Below are positions 53,363 through 61,674 of a stretch of 64,000 nt of DNA, piece after piece. The DNA is taken from NCBI RefSeq assembly GCF_030407435.1, contig NZ_JASDDK010000002.1, positions 528,702 through 592,701 on the forward strand, in the 5' to 3' direction. The position numbers and the translations under genes were made by a program. The notes beneath the pieces were generated by a model that made no database searches, was not told the DNA's origin, and saw only the letters and a program-made list of their open reading frames with translations. Every line of letters starts with the position of its first letter. Within the stretch, counting starts at the first letter, position 1. This DNA comes from Winogradskyella bathintestinalis (lineage in GTDB: Bacteria; Bacteroidota; Bacteroidia; Flavobacteriales; Flavobacteriaceae).

Positions 53363-53782
53363 TTAGTTCGGATTTTGCTTAGACCAATCACGGTACATGG
53401 CATATTGTGCTTCATTCAATACAGCGTTTAAGGTCGCACTGTGTTGCTCTTCCATAATTTGCTCATCCATATCTTGGTTCGGATTTTTATTCTTCCAATC
53501 ATCAACAACAGCGCGATAATCCGCAACATAGCGTTTTCTTTGCTCTTCTGTCATTCCTAAGTCATTATACATCCGTTGCGTTCTTTCATCAGAATCTGAA
53601 TTATCGTTCAAATCCCTATTCGCATTAGACGGTTTTTGGGTGTTTGACTTAGATGTTTTTATCCGAGAAGTATGATCCGAACTTTTTAATTTTTCACTTG
53701 GAATATTCCACCATTTTCTAGTTATATAAGCTATCCCTGAAGTTGCAGCAGCTACCACAAGTATTTTTCCTAATTTATTCAT
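53363..53782 (-). CDS. Membrane-anchored protein of unknown function
   Basis: 139 residues. One N-terminal hydrophobic segment (ILVVAAATSGIAYITRKWW), then a polar linker and a helical C-terminal region with MTEEQRKRYVADYRAVVDDW and LNEAQYAMYRDW. The repeated 'xxxEQxxxY' patterns recall the LTxxQ motifs of Spy/CpxP-like periplasmic chaperones, but the match is weak. Function unknown; a possible envelope-stress protein from its place in the stress block. Confidence 0.6.
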   Translation of the reverse strand: MNKLGKILVVAAATSGIAYITRKWWNIPSEKLKSSDHTSRIKTSKSNTQKPSNANRDLNDNSDSDERTQRMYNDLGMTEEQRKRYVADYRAVVDDWKNKNPNQDMDEQIMEEQHSATLNAVLNEAQYAMYRDWSKQNPN

Positions 53783-54065
53783 TGTTCAAAGTTTTTAGAT
53801 TTATACTATGCAAAAGGTAAAATTTTAAGCGCTCAATGGTGTTCTTTAATACATTTAATTTTAACTCATCTCATATTTTAATTGTTGATTCTTATCTCTT
53901 CGAACTATCCGTTATTACCACGACACACTCAGGTTTTAAATCCTAATTAAATTACTTATTTAAACTGTAATGTCATAAATTTTAGATTGTACAACTGTAA
54001 TTACCTTATTTAATTCGTAAATTGAGCACAACCCTATAGGCAACCCCCAATTTCGATACCATTTA

Positions 54066-55082
54066 ATGAAAATTTGTAAAGTAAGTTCCATACCTCTTAA
54101 AGAAGTTATTATAAGCATTGCTCAATGTTTTAATGTGGACTATCACGAAAGTTGCAGTGAATATTATTTAGAATTACCTCATACGATAGGAAAAGGCCAA
54201 ATAAGAGGTATTAATTTTGACAACGGCTTGGGCATAATAATCTACCAATGTGAATTTTATGAAGATATTAGGATTGACTTTACCGTCGACCAAATTCATC
54301 CTATCAAATACATTTATTCAGTTAACGGCCCCGTATATCACCGTTTTGCCGATGAAAAAGACACTCATGAAATTGCACAATATAAGTGTGCTATTGTGGC
54401 AAGCAATACAACTAATGGACACATCCTTTCGTTCAAAAAAAATGTAAAAACCGATATTGTCAGTTTAGAGATTAATAGAGAAATATTTCTGAAAAGTACA
54501 ATTTGTGAGATGACGGGCGTGACTGAGGATTTAAGGAAATTGTACCAAGATGTTCTTGCTGAAAATACATTTTATCATGATGGATTTTATGGTATTGAAT
54601 TCAAAACGCTACTAACGAACATATCCCAATACGAAAATCTGAAATTAGTCCGAAAATTCTATTTAGAAAGTATAGGATTGCAAATATTTGTGAATCAATT
54701 ATTGCAATTTGAGGACGACCAATTAAATGAGTCTAACAAAACAATTTTAAGAATTAATGAAATAAAGCGTATAGAAAAAACAACTTCTTACATCTCACAA
54801 AATTTAGATGAAGATTTGTCGATATCTGCGTTATCACGAGCTTCAGGATTAAATCCCAACAAACTACAGACAGGTTTCAAACATCTTTATAATTTTACAG
54901 TCAATGAATTTGTAATTAATGTAAGATTAGAAACCGCCTATCAAATCCTTCAAAATGAAGATATCAATGTTTCGGAAACCGTCTCAAGGATTGGCCTAAA
55001 AAGCTTGAGTTACTTTTCAAAAATTTTTAAAGAAAAATACCATATCAGTCCTAGCGTCTTCAAGGATCTTAATGACAGGTAG
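54066..55082 (+). CDS. AraC-family transcriptional regulator
   Basis: 338 residues. The C-terminal ~100 residues are an AraC/XylS double HTH: TTSYISQNLDEDLSISALSR, then ASGLNPNKLQTGFKHLYNFTV, and VSETVSRIGLKSLSYFSKIFKEKYHISPSVFK. The N-terminal ~230 residues form a beta-rich sensor without a recognised ligand motif, as in other Bacteroidota AraC proteins. It is not next to an obvious metabolic operon; the SemiSWEET gene is 64 bp downstream. Confidence 0.88.
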   Translation: MKICKVSSIPLKEVIISIAQCFNVDYHESCSEYYLELPHTIGKGQIRGINFDNGLGIIIYQCEFYEDIRIDFTVDQIHPIKYIYSVNGPVYHRFADEKDTHEIAQYKCAIVASNTTNGHILSFKKNVKTDIVSLEINREIFLKSTICEMTGVTEDLRKLYQDVLAENTFYHDGFYGIEFKTLLTNISQYENLKLVRKFYLESIGLQIFVNQLLQFEDDQLNESNKTILRINEIKRIEKTTSYISQNLDEDLSISALSRASGLNPNKLQTGFKHLYNFTVNEFVINVRLETAYQILQNEDINVSETVSRIGLKSLSYFSKIFKEKYHISPSVFKDLNDR

Positions 55083-55146
55083 TTTTTCAGTTAAAGAAAA
55101 TAGCTATATTGTTATTCGATGAAGTGGACTCTGCTTAAATTTAGAA

Positions 55147-55407
55147 ATGAATTTAGAAGAAATTATTGGTATAGCAGCTGGTATATTCACAACACTTGGG
55201 GTATTACCTCAAATTATTAAAGCTATTAAAACAAAAAAGGTTAAAGATGTAAGCCCTTATATGTTTGTAATACTCTGCATTGGCGTAGGGCTCTGGACCG
55301 TTTACGGTATAATGAAGCAAGATTGGCCCATAATTATCACCAATGGCATCTCTTTTCTTTTAAATGGAATTATGCTTTATATTATTATAACACAGCCAAA
55401 AGATTAA
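55147..55407 (+). CDS. SemiSWEET sugar transporter (PQ-loop)
   Basis: 86 residues with three hydrophobic helices. LEEIIGIAAGIFTTLGVLPQ contains the PQ motif, and KTKKVKDVSPYMFVILCIG and GIMKQDWPIIITNGISFLLN match SemiSWEETs, which dimerise into a six-helix sugar channel/carrier. Substrate probably a small sugar. Its stop overlaps the stop of the convergent gene (TTAA at 55404-55407). Confidence 0.88.
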   Translation: MNLEEIIGIAAGIFTTLGVLPQIIKAIKTKKVKDVSPYMFVILCIGVGLWTVYGIMKQDWPIIITNGISFLLNGIMLYIIITQPKD

Positions 55408-55985
55408 TTTTCATCGTTCATTTCTTCATTCATTTCGTCTTTCTGTTCTTCAATCTTCTCGTCAGCCTCCTCATTAGAAAGCATGGGATGGTCCTCATCT
55501 AAGCCTATGATTGCTATAAGATTAGTCACGGCATTATAGAGCATTAAAATTACACCAATCATCATTCCGCTAATTACGGAGGTCGATGCTAAAGTCACCC
55601 AATAAATCATATCGTACCATGATGTCGGAACGTTATCCGATTCTGTAATTGGTATATTAAAAAATTGAAAAATTATTAATGCAGAAATAAAAAGAATGAC
55701 ATCGAATTTGGCAATACTCAATACCTGATAATAGTGTCTTTTTTTAATGGTATTTTGTGAACTAGAACTCACACTTAATAACGTTAATAATAAAGCCAAA
55801 ATTGTAGCAGAAGCAAGTACTATAGTATTACACAACATATTTAAACCTTCTAAAGATTCTTTCAATAAGTGCTTTGCCTCATAGCCAGAAACATTTCCCA
55901 ATAGGAAAATTCCCAACCCTGTAAATAACGTTGCTAATGCTCCACCATAAATAGCATTTTTATTATTTTTTAGAAAATCTAGCAT
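55404..55985 (-). CDS. Four-TM membrane protein of unknown function
   Basis: 193 residues. About four hydrophobic helices (15-31, 52-70, 90-110, 127-150) and a charged C-terminal tail (EEADEKIEEQKDEMNEEMND). No enzyme or transporter motif seen. The start overlaps the upstream DUF421 stop by one base (TAATG at 55983-55987), so the two are translationally coupled and probably work together. Confidence 0.65.
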   Translation of the reverse strand: MLDFLKNNKNAIYGGALATLFTGLGIFLLGNVSGYEAKHLLKESLEGLNMLCNTIVLASATILALLLTLLSVSSSSQNTIKKRHYYQVLSIAKFDVILFISALIIFQFFNIPITESDNVPTSWYDMIYWVTLASTSVISGMMIGVILMLYNAVTNLIAIIGLDEDHPMLSNEEADEKIEEQKDEMNEEMNDEN

Positions 55986-56503
55986 TACTGTTTTATGTGT
56001 TGTGTATTAATATCTTTAAGTAATTGCGGCATTATACCTTTATTCTCATTATTATGAATTACAGAAACGTCTCCCGTACTTTCAAAAATCACAGCTTTGA
56101 CCTCATCAAAATGATGAACATTCGCCTCTCTTAATTTGGCTATAAGATCATCTTCACCAACATTGCATTTTTTAAGTCTATCGTATAATATCTTACCATT
56201 CCACATAATAATTTGTGGTTTATTGGTGAATAATGATTTAATAAATTCATTTTTTCGCACTAAGAATGAAAACAAGGTTTGAAACCCTATAATCGCTGTG
56301 AGGGTTATCGCACCTTTTAATAAAGTATAATCAGTATTAAGAATTATAGACGCTAAAACAGAGCCTACGGCAATTGTAGATGCAAAATCAAAACTCGACA
56401 TTTTAGCGAAAGTTCTCAAACCAAATACGCGCGTTATTATTATAATAATAGAAAAAATACCTAATACGGATAATACTAACCAAATTGAATCTTGTAAAGT
56501 CAT
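55985..56503 (-). CDS. YetF-like DUF421 membrane protein (second copy)
   Basis: 172 residues, homologous in layout to 52707-53282: FGLRTFAKMSSFDFASTIAVGSVLAS in the membrane part and KILYDRLKKCNVGEDDLIAKL, then VKAVIFESTGDVSVIHNNENKG in the soluble DUF421 part. Three N-terminal helices. It shares a one-base overlap with the following four-TM gene. The two DUF421 proteins lie ~2.7 kb apart on opposite strands; an old duplication is possible. Confidence 0.88.
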   Translation of the reverse strand: MTLQDSIWLVLSVLGIFSIIIIITRVFGLRTFAKMSSFDFASTIAVGSVLASIILNTDYTLLKGAITLTAIIGFQTLFSFLVRKNEFIKSLFTNKPQIIMWNGKILYDRLKKCNVGEDDLIAKLREANVHHFDEVKAVIFESTGDVSVIHNNENKGIMPQLLKDINTQHIKQ

Positions 56504-56717
56504 ATCAAAAAAATTTAATAGGATAAAAATAGAGCTTTATCAAAGCTTCGATTAGTGCTTATGCCCCAATTATTAACCTATTTAAATAATTAGATATCAG
56601 AACATGAAAATTATACCAAAAGCGATAAATGAAAATTTAATAGAGTTAATAAATCCCTCCTTTAGCTTGTAATTTCGTAGAGTTAGAGATAAAAACTTCT
56701 TTATATATACACACGAT

Positions 56718-57380
56718 ATGAGTACAAGCAACATAACTAGCGACGTAGAAACAGCGTACAAGAATTTTATTTTAGAAGCGAAACATCCTTGCATAATGGC
56801 TAAGACGCTATTTATGACGGACAATTATCATTTAAAAACTTATGATTCCATTACGGATGTAGAATCTTTAAAATTACTTTTAAACGACATCGCTTCCTTT
56901 TTAGATCAATACGATTTTGAATCTAACGAATTTGAGTCCCTACTGGCTGTTTTTCCTAATAATCATTTTGAAACTGAAATTGATTTTGAAAAAGCACTAT
57001 GGAAAGCGCTTCAACGACTGCACGACATGGATGATTCCGAATGGGATACAACTGTGAGCAAAAATCCAGAAGATTCTAATTTTAGCTTCAGCCTAAAAGG
57101 AAAAGCCTTTTATATTGTTGGTCTACATCCTAACAGCTCTAGAATAGCACGTCAAAGTCCATATACCACTATTGTTTTTAATTTACATTGGCAATTTGAG
57201 AAACTACGGGAAATGGGAACCTATAAAAAAGTTAAAAAGAGAATCCGTAAACGCGATAAAAAACTGCAAGGTCATATTAACCCTATGCTTAAAGATTTCA
57301 GAAAAGATTCTGAAGTTAAACAGTATAGTGGCAGAAATTTAGACAACCAGTGGAAATGTCCTTTTCACTCTAAATCTTAA
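56718..57380 (+). CDS. GntA-family (YqcI/YcgG) heme-dependent N-hydroxylase
   Basis: 220 residues, cytoplasmic. It matches the YqcI/YcgG family: FPNNHFETEIDFEKALWKAL, KGKAFYIVGLHPNSSRIARQ, YTTIVFNLHWQFEKLREMG and NQWKCPFHS. Characterised relatives are GntA (heme-dependent N-hydroxylase of pre-guanitoxin) and the related DcsA, which hydroxylates L-arginine; both act on guanidino nitrogens. An equivalent reaction on a guanidino compound is inferred here. The DUF1989 gene follows 5 bp later. Confidence 0.82.
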   Translation: MSTSNITSDVETAYKNFILEAKHPCIMAKTLFMTDNYHLKTYDSITDVESLKLLLNDIASFLDQYDFESNEFESLLAVFPNNHFETEIDFEKALWKALQRLHDMDDSEWDTTVSKNPEDSNFSFSLKGKAFYIVGLHPNSSRIARQSPYTTIVFNLHWQFEKLREMGTYKKVKKRIRKRDKKLQGHINPMLKDFRKDSEVKQYSGRNLDNQWKCPFHSKS

Positions 57381-57385
57381 CATCC

Positions 57386-57973
57386 ATGAAAACAAAACAT
57401 GTTATAGATACACAAAGCGGTAAAGCATTTGAGCTCAAAAAAGGAGACACCTTAACCGTTATTGATCCATTAGGACAACAAGTAAGCGATATGGTGCTTT
57501 TTAACCGTAAGGATTTTAATGAAAAATTGTCCTCGGGTAAATCTTTAGATTTTGAAGAATCCATATTATTAACCAAAGGAAATCATCTATGGAGCAATCG
57601 TTCTAATCAGATGGTTAAGATTATTGAAGACACTAATGGCAGAAATGACTTTTTGTTAGCTCCCTGCAGCAAAGAGACCTTTAAAATTATGTACAATTAC
57701 GAAGGTTACCACCCAAGCTGTTTAGAAAATTTATATACCAACTTAGAACCGTTTGGATTGTCTATAGACGATATCCCTACGGCATTCAATATTTTTATGA
57801 ATGTACAGTTCGATAAAGATGGGAAACTCTCCGTTTTACCTCCGACTTCAAAACCGGGTGATTCTATAAAATTTTTGGCTCAAATGGATTTATTAGTTTG
57901 TCTCACTGCTTGCTCTGCTGAGGATAGTAATGGAGGCTCATTTAAACCCATTCATTTTATAATTAACGCTTAA
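57386..57973 (+). CDS. DUF1989 (urea carboxylase-associated) family protein
   Basis: 195 residues, cytoplasmic. Family features: GKAFELKKGDTLTVIDPLGQQ, SDMVLFNRKD, LLAPCSKETFKIMYN, YHPSCLENL, DDIPTAFNIFMNVQ and LVCLTACSAEDSNGGSFKP. Characterised DUF1989 pairs (CgdA/CgdB) deiminate carboxyguanidine in bacterial guanidine degradation, usually beside a urea/guanidine carboxylase. Only one DUF1989 gene is present here and no carboxylase, so the pathway differs. 5-bp gap from the GntA-like gene. Confidence 0.82.
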   Translation: MKTKHVIDTQSGKAFELKKGDTLTVIDPLGQQVSDMVLFNRKDFNEKLSSGKSLDFEESILLTKGNHLWSNRSNQMVKIIEDTNGRNDFLLAPCSKETFKIMYNYEGYHPSCLENLYTNLEPFGLSIDDIPTAFNIFMNVQFDKDGKLSVLPPTSKPGDSIKFLAQMDLLVCLTACSAEDSNGGSFKPIHFIINA

Positions 57974-58190
57974 TATGAAACCTATAATGCCCAACATTAA
58001 TTGTTAATAATATTCGAATCTACCTTTATAATCCATTCTTAGGTCAAATTATCTATTCTATATTACTCTCATTAAAATCTACAAATTAAAAATGGTTTGA
58101 GTCAATTTAAATTGTCTTTGCGATATTAAGAACGCTTTTCAATAGTTATTTTTAGTTACAATTAGTAATTAATTAAAATCCAAAAAAAAT

Positions 58191-58673
58191 ATGAAAGACT
58201 TAAAATCATTATTCGAACACCAATTAAAAGATTTATATAGCGCAGAAAGCCAACTTGTTGAGGCACTTCCTAAAATGGTTAAAAATGCATCTGATTCTGA
58301 TTTGAAAAAATCGTTTGAAGACCATCTAAAAGAAACCAAAGAACATAAATCACGATTAGAAGAAATTTGCGAGAAATTAGATATTAAGCCAGGCGGTGAA
58401 AAATGTAAAGCTATGGAAGGACTCATTAAGGAGGCTGAAGGTTTTATTAAAGAAGCCGATAATGACGACATAATGAATGTTGGCTTAATCGCAGAAGCGC
58501 AACGTGTAGAACATTATGAAATTTCAGGTTACGGAACGGCGGTTAGGTTTGCCAAAGAACTAGGATATGATGATATCGCTTCAAAATTGCAGAAAACCTT
58601 AGATGAAGAATATGATGCAGATAACAAGTTAGATAAACTTGCGCAGAACCGATTGAACAAAAAAGCCAAATAA
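58191..58673 (+). CDS. DUF892 ferritin-like (YciE/YciF) protein
   Basis: 160 residues, all-helical. FEHQLKDLYSAESQLVEALP, EDHLKETKEHKSRLEEICEK, GLIAEAQRVEHYEISGYGTA and DEEYDADNKL supply the E, H and D residues of the di-iron ferritin-like fold of the DUF892 family. E. coli YciE/YciF belong to the RpoS stress regulon. A small disordered protein follows 22 bp downstream. Confidence 0.93.
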   Translation: MKDLKSLFEHQLKDLYSAESQLVEALPKMVKNASDSDLKKSFEDHLKETKEHKSRLEEICEKLDIKPGGEKCKAMEGLIKEAEGFIKEADNDDIMNVGLIAEAQRVEHYEISGYGTAVRFAKELGYDDIASKLQKTLDEEYDADNKLDKLAQNRLNKKAK

Positions 58674-58695
58674 GTTTAACCAAAAAATTCAAAAG

Positions 58696-58854
58696 ATGTC
58701 AAAAGATAGAGAAAATCCGAAAACAGATCATGAAAAGACGCTTTATCAAAATGCTACCGACGAGAAGGGTGCTCAGAAAACAGAGCATTACAATCAATAC
58801 GGTAAAAAAGATGATGATGATCGTAAGGTGAGAAAATCAAAGAAAGATAATTAA
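58696..58854 (+). CDS. Small disordered highly charged protein (52 aa)
   Basis: ATG 22 bp after the DUF892 stop. 52 residues (starts MSKDRENPKTDHEKTLYQ, ends DDDDRKVRKSKKDN), rich in K, D, E, N and Q with no hydrophobic core. Probably cotranscribed with the DUF892 gene. Function unknown. Confidence 0.6.
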   Translation: MSKDRENPKTDHEKTLYQNATDEKGAQKTEHYNQYGKKDDDDRKVRKSKKDN

Positions 58855-58973
58855 TTCTCATAATTCTTTCACCAATCGATTTAGAATATAGACGGAGTAA
58901 TTTATAAAGTATTGTTTTTATATCATTTGTAAATTCTAAAGGTGCCTTATTGTAGAACTAAAAACTTAAAATT

Positions 58974-59204
58974 ATGAGTAACGAAAAAAAACATGCTGAT
59001 TTTCAAGATAATTATAGAAAATCATCAAATTTCAATAAACAAACTAAAGATGTTAATTTGGAGACCGATGGAAAAGGAAATCTAAAAAAGACGACTAAAA
59101 TTAATGAACTTTCAGATTCAGAAAAAAATAAAATCGCGGATTCTATGGATAAGATGCAACGAAATATCGAAATGATTCCCGATGGTAATTCTGAAGAAGA
59201 ATAG
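58974..59204 (+). CDS. Small hydrophilic protein (76 aa)
   Basis: 76 residues (begins MSNEKKHADFQDNYRKSSNF, ends NIEMIPDGNSEEE). Very polar, with a likely C-terminal helix (INELSDSEKNKIADSMDKMQ). No recognised domain. Ends just before a perfect 46-nt palindromic terminator. Function unknown; typical companion of the stress genes around it. Confidence 0.6.
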   Translation: MSNEKKHADFQDNYRKSSNFNKQTKDVNLETDGKGNLKKTTKINELSDSEKNKIADSMDKMQRNIEMIPDGNSEEE

Positions 59205-59517
59205 TTAAATGCACATAGAAACGTTAAAAACCAATTCAATTGAATTGGTTTTTAACGTTTCTTAAGTTTCTTAAATTCAGATATTGAGAAAAACATTTCA
59301 ACACCTTAAGAAGAATCATTTTTACTGAATTTTTCTTCTAAGAATGCCCTTTATAAATTAGAAAACAACTAAAATTAATGAAAACATTTCAGACTTAGTT
59401 TAGCGATACAGTTATAATTAAAAGTATTTGTGCTAAAGTATATCATTAAATATTAAGAATTTAGTGATCAAAATTTTCAATTTTGAAAAGTCAATTTCAA
59501 CTTCATAATTATTAACC
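59205..59517. other. 313-bp spacer upstream of the catalase gene
   Basis: Contains the palindromic terminator 59217-59262. The rest is AT-rich, with no clear promoter octamer matching TAnnTTTG. Confidence 0.5.
59217..59262 (+). terminator. Perfect 46-nt palindromic terminator
   Basis: The sequence reads the same on both strands: AGAAACGTTAAAAACC at the left end mirrors the right end, with AATT at the centre. As RNA it forms a hairpin of up to 21 bp. It lies 13 bp after the small hydrophilic gene and is symmetric, so it could stop transcription from either side. Confidence 0.8.
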
Positions 59518-61650
59518 ATGGCAAAAAAGAACAATTCAGAAAGTAAGAAAACGAAAGACCTTAAGCAATTTGAAAAAGATGCTAAAGACAAGGTAATGAC
59601 CACTAACCAAGGTTTAAAAATCAATGACACCAACAATTCCCTAAAATCGGGAGAACGAGGATCTACCCTATTAGAAGACTTTTTGTTGAGGGAAAAAATC
59701 ACCCACTTTGATCACGAACGTATTCCAGAACGCATTGTTCATGCCAGAGGAAGCGCAGCACATGGCTATTTTGAATTGTATGACAGTATTGAAAAATATA
59801 GTAAAGCCGGTATTTTTACAGATACCAATAGAAAGACACCTGTATTTGCTAGATTTTCCACGGTTGCTGGCTCAAAGGGTTCGCCAGATCTAGCCAGGGA
59901 TGTTCGTGGTTTCGCCGTAAAATTTTATACAGAAGAAGGCACATGGGATTTGGTGGGCAATAATATGCCTATTTTTTTCATTCAAGATGCTATGAAGTTT
60001 CCAGATTTAATCCATGCGGTTAAGCCAGAACCTAATAATGAAATTCCTCAAGCGGCTTCGGCTCACGATACATTCTACGATTTTATTTCCCGAACCACAG
60101 AAACACTTCATAATCATATCTGGGCCATGAGCGACAGAGCCATACCTCGCAGTTTACGTATGATGGAAGGTTTTGGTATTCATACATTTAGATTAATTAA
60201 TTCTAAAAATGAATCGCATTTTGTGAAATTCCATTGGAAACCTAAATTAGGAGCACATTCAGTGACTTGGGATGAAGCCGTAAAAATTAATGGTGCAGAT
60301 GCCGATTTTCATCGACGTGATTTATGGGAAGCAATTGAAGCTGGTCAGTTTCCAGAGTGGGAATTAGGCATTCAGGTCGTAGCAGAAGAAGATGAACATA
60401 AATTTGATTTCGATTTATTAGATCCTACTAAACTAATTCCTGAAGAAATGGTTCCTGTAGAGATTATTGGTAAAATGACGTTAAATAAAAATCCAGAAAA
60501 TTTCTTTGCAGAAACTGAGCAAGTTGCATTTTTGCCGGGACATATTGTTCCTGGTATTGATTTTACAAACGATCCATTGTTGCAAGGTCGATTATTTTCG
60601 TATCGTGATACTCAATTATCAAGATTAGGTAGTCCTAATTTTCATCAAATCCCAATCAATCGTCCAATTACTAATACACATAATAATCAGCGTGACGGAC
60701 ATATGCAAATGGATATTCCTAAAGGACAAACTGCTTATTTTCCAAATTCTTTGGGTGGCGGTTGTCCTCATTTAGCTAAAATGTCTGAAGGAGCCTTTCA
60801 TTCTTATGAAGAGCGCATTGATGCCAAAAAAATAAGAACACGTAGCGAGAGCTTTAGTGATCACTATTCGCAACCTGCATTATTTTACAGAAGTCTGGCT
60901 GACTGGGAGAAAGAACACGTTGCAGATGCCTATACTTTTGAGTTAGGAAAATGTACCCACAAATCCATTAAAGAGCGCATGTTGTATCAAATTGCTCAAA
61001 TTGATAGTGATTTAGCCAAGAAAGTCGCCAAAGGTTTAGGTCTTAATGTTCCTGAAAATATTGAGCAACCGGTTAACCAAGCCATCGGTGCTGACGATAA
61101 TTCTGGTAAACAGCAACCACCAAAAAAGAAAAATTATTTAGAACGTGACAATGCTTTAAGTCAGGCGCACACAAAATTTGATTCTATCGCAACAAGGCAA
61201 ATTGCCGTGCTAGTGGCGGAAGGGTTCTCGATGAGCGATTATAAATCAATGAAAAAAGCGTTAGAAGCCGGGGATGCTATGGTAAAATTAATTGCACCAC
61301 ACGGAGGCACCGTTAAATGTGATGAAAATATGGATCACGATGTCGATGCTTCTATTATGACTACAGAAAGTGTTTTATTTGATGCTATTTATATACCTGG
61401 TGGGCAGCAATCAATTGATAAGTTGAAAGATGAACCTAAGTATAAAAAGTTTATTAATGAAGCTTTTAAGCACTGCAAAGCCATAGCTGTAGCTAATGAA
61501 GGTGAACATTTAATTGATGACACCTTTGTGGGCGATTATAAGGATGATAAAGCCATCTTTATTAATGCGAAGCCTGAAGCATTTATTGATGCCATAGCTA
61601 AACATCGCAATTGGGAACGGATGCCAATAGCAGCTAAAGTACCAGCATAG
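59518..61650 (+). CDS. katE: Large-subunit catalase (KatE/HPII type)
   Basis: 710 residues, cytoplasmic heme enzyme that dismutates H2O2. N-terminal basic arm, then the catalase barrel: distal H75 in VHARGSAAHG, RFSTVAGSKGSPDLARDVRG, distal Asn near residue 148 in VGNNMPIFFIQD, and proximal tyrosine Y362 in RLFSYRDTQLSRLG. The C-terminal ~150 residues (RQIAVLVAEGFSMSDYKSM, PGGQQSIDKL) form the flavodoxin/GATase-1-like domain of clade 2 catalases. Intact. Preceded by 313 bp of spacer; the antiporter gene starts 25 bp downstream, so they may be cotranscribed. Confidence 0.97.
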   Translation: MAKKNNSESKKTKDLKQFEKDAKDKVMTTNQGLKINDTNNSLKSGERGSTLLEDFLLREKITHFDHERIPERIVHARGSAAHGYFELYDSIEKYSKAGIFTDTNRKTPVFARFSTVAGSKGSPDLARDVRGFAVKFYTEEGTWDLVGNNMPIFFIQDAMKFPDLIHAVKPEPNNEIPQAASAHDTFYDFISRTTETLHNHIWAMSDRAIPRSLRMMEGFGIHTFRLINSKNESHFVKFHWKPKLGAHSVTWDEAVKINGADADFHRRDLWEAIEAGQFPEWELGIQVVAEEDEHKFDFDLLDPTKLIPEEMVPVEIIGKMTLNKNPENFFAETEQVAFLPGHIVPGIDFTNDPLLQGRLFSYRDTQLSRLGSPNFHQIPINRPITNTHNNQRDGHMQMDIPKGQTAYFPNSLGGGCPHLAKMSEGAFHSYEERIDAKKIRTRSESFSDHYSQPALFYRSLADWEKEHVADAYTFELGKCTHKSIKERMLYQIAQIDSDLAKKVAKGLGLNVPENIEQPVNQAIGADDNSGKQQPPKKKNYLERDNALSQAHTKFDSIATRQIAVLVAEGFSMSDYKSMKKALEAGDAMVKLIAPHGGTVKCDENMDHDVDASIMTTESVLFDAIYIPGGQQSIDKLKDEPKYKKFINEAFKHCKAIAVANEGEHLIDDTFVGDYKDDKAIFINAKPEAFIDAIAKHRNWERMPIAAKVPA

Positions 61651-61674
61651 ATTTTTAATACTTAAAAAGGCACT

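Noticed and set aside
56504..56717. Guanidine riboswitch upstream of the GntA-DUF1989 pair
   Set aside because: No paired ACG-loop hairpins or ykkC-like conserved elements could be recognised in the 214-bp gap.
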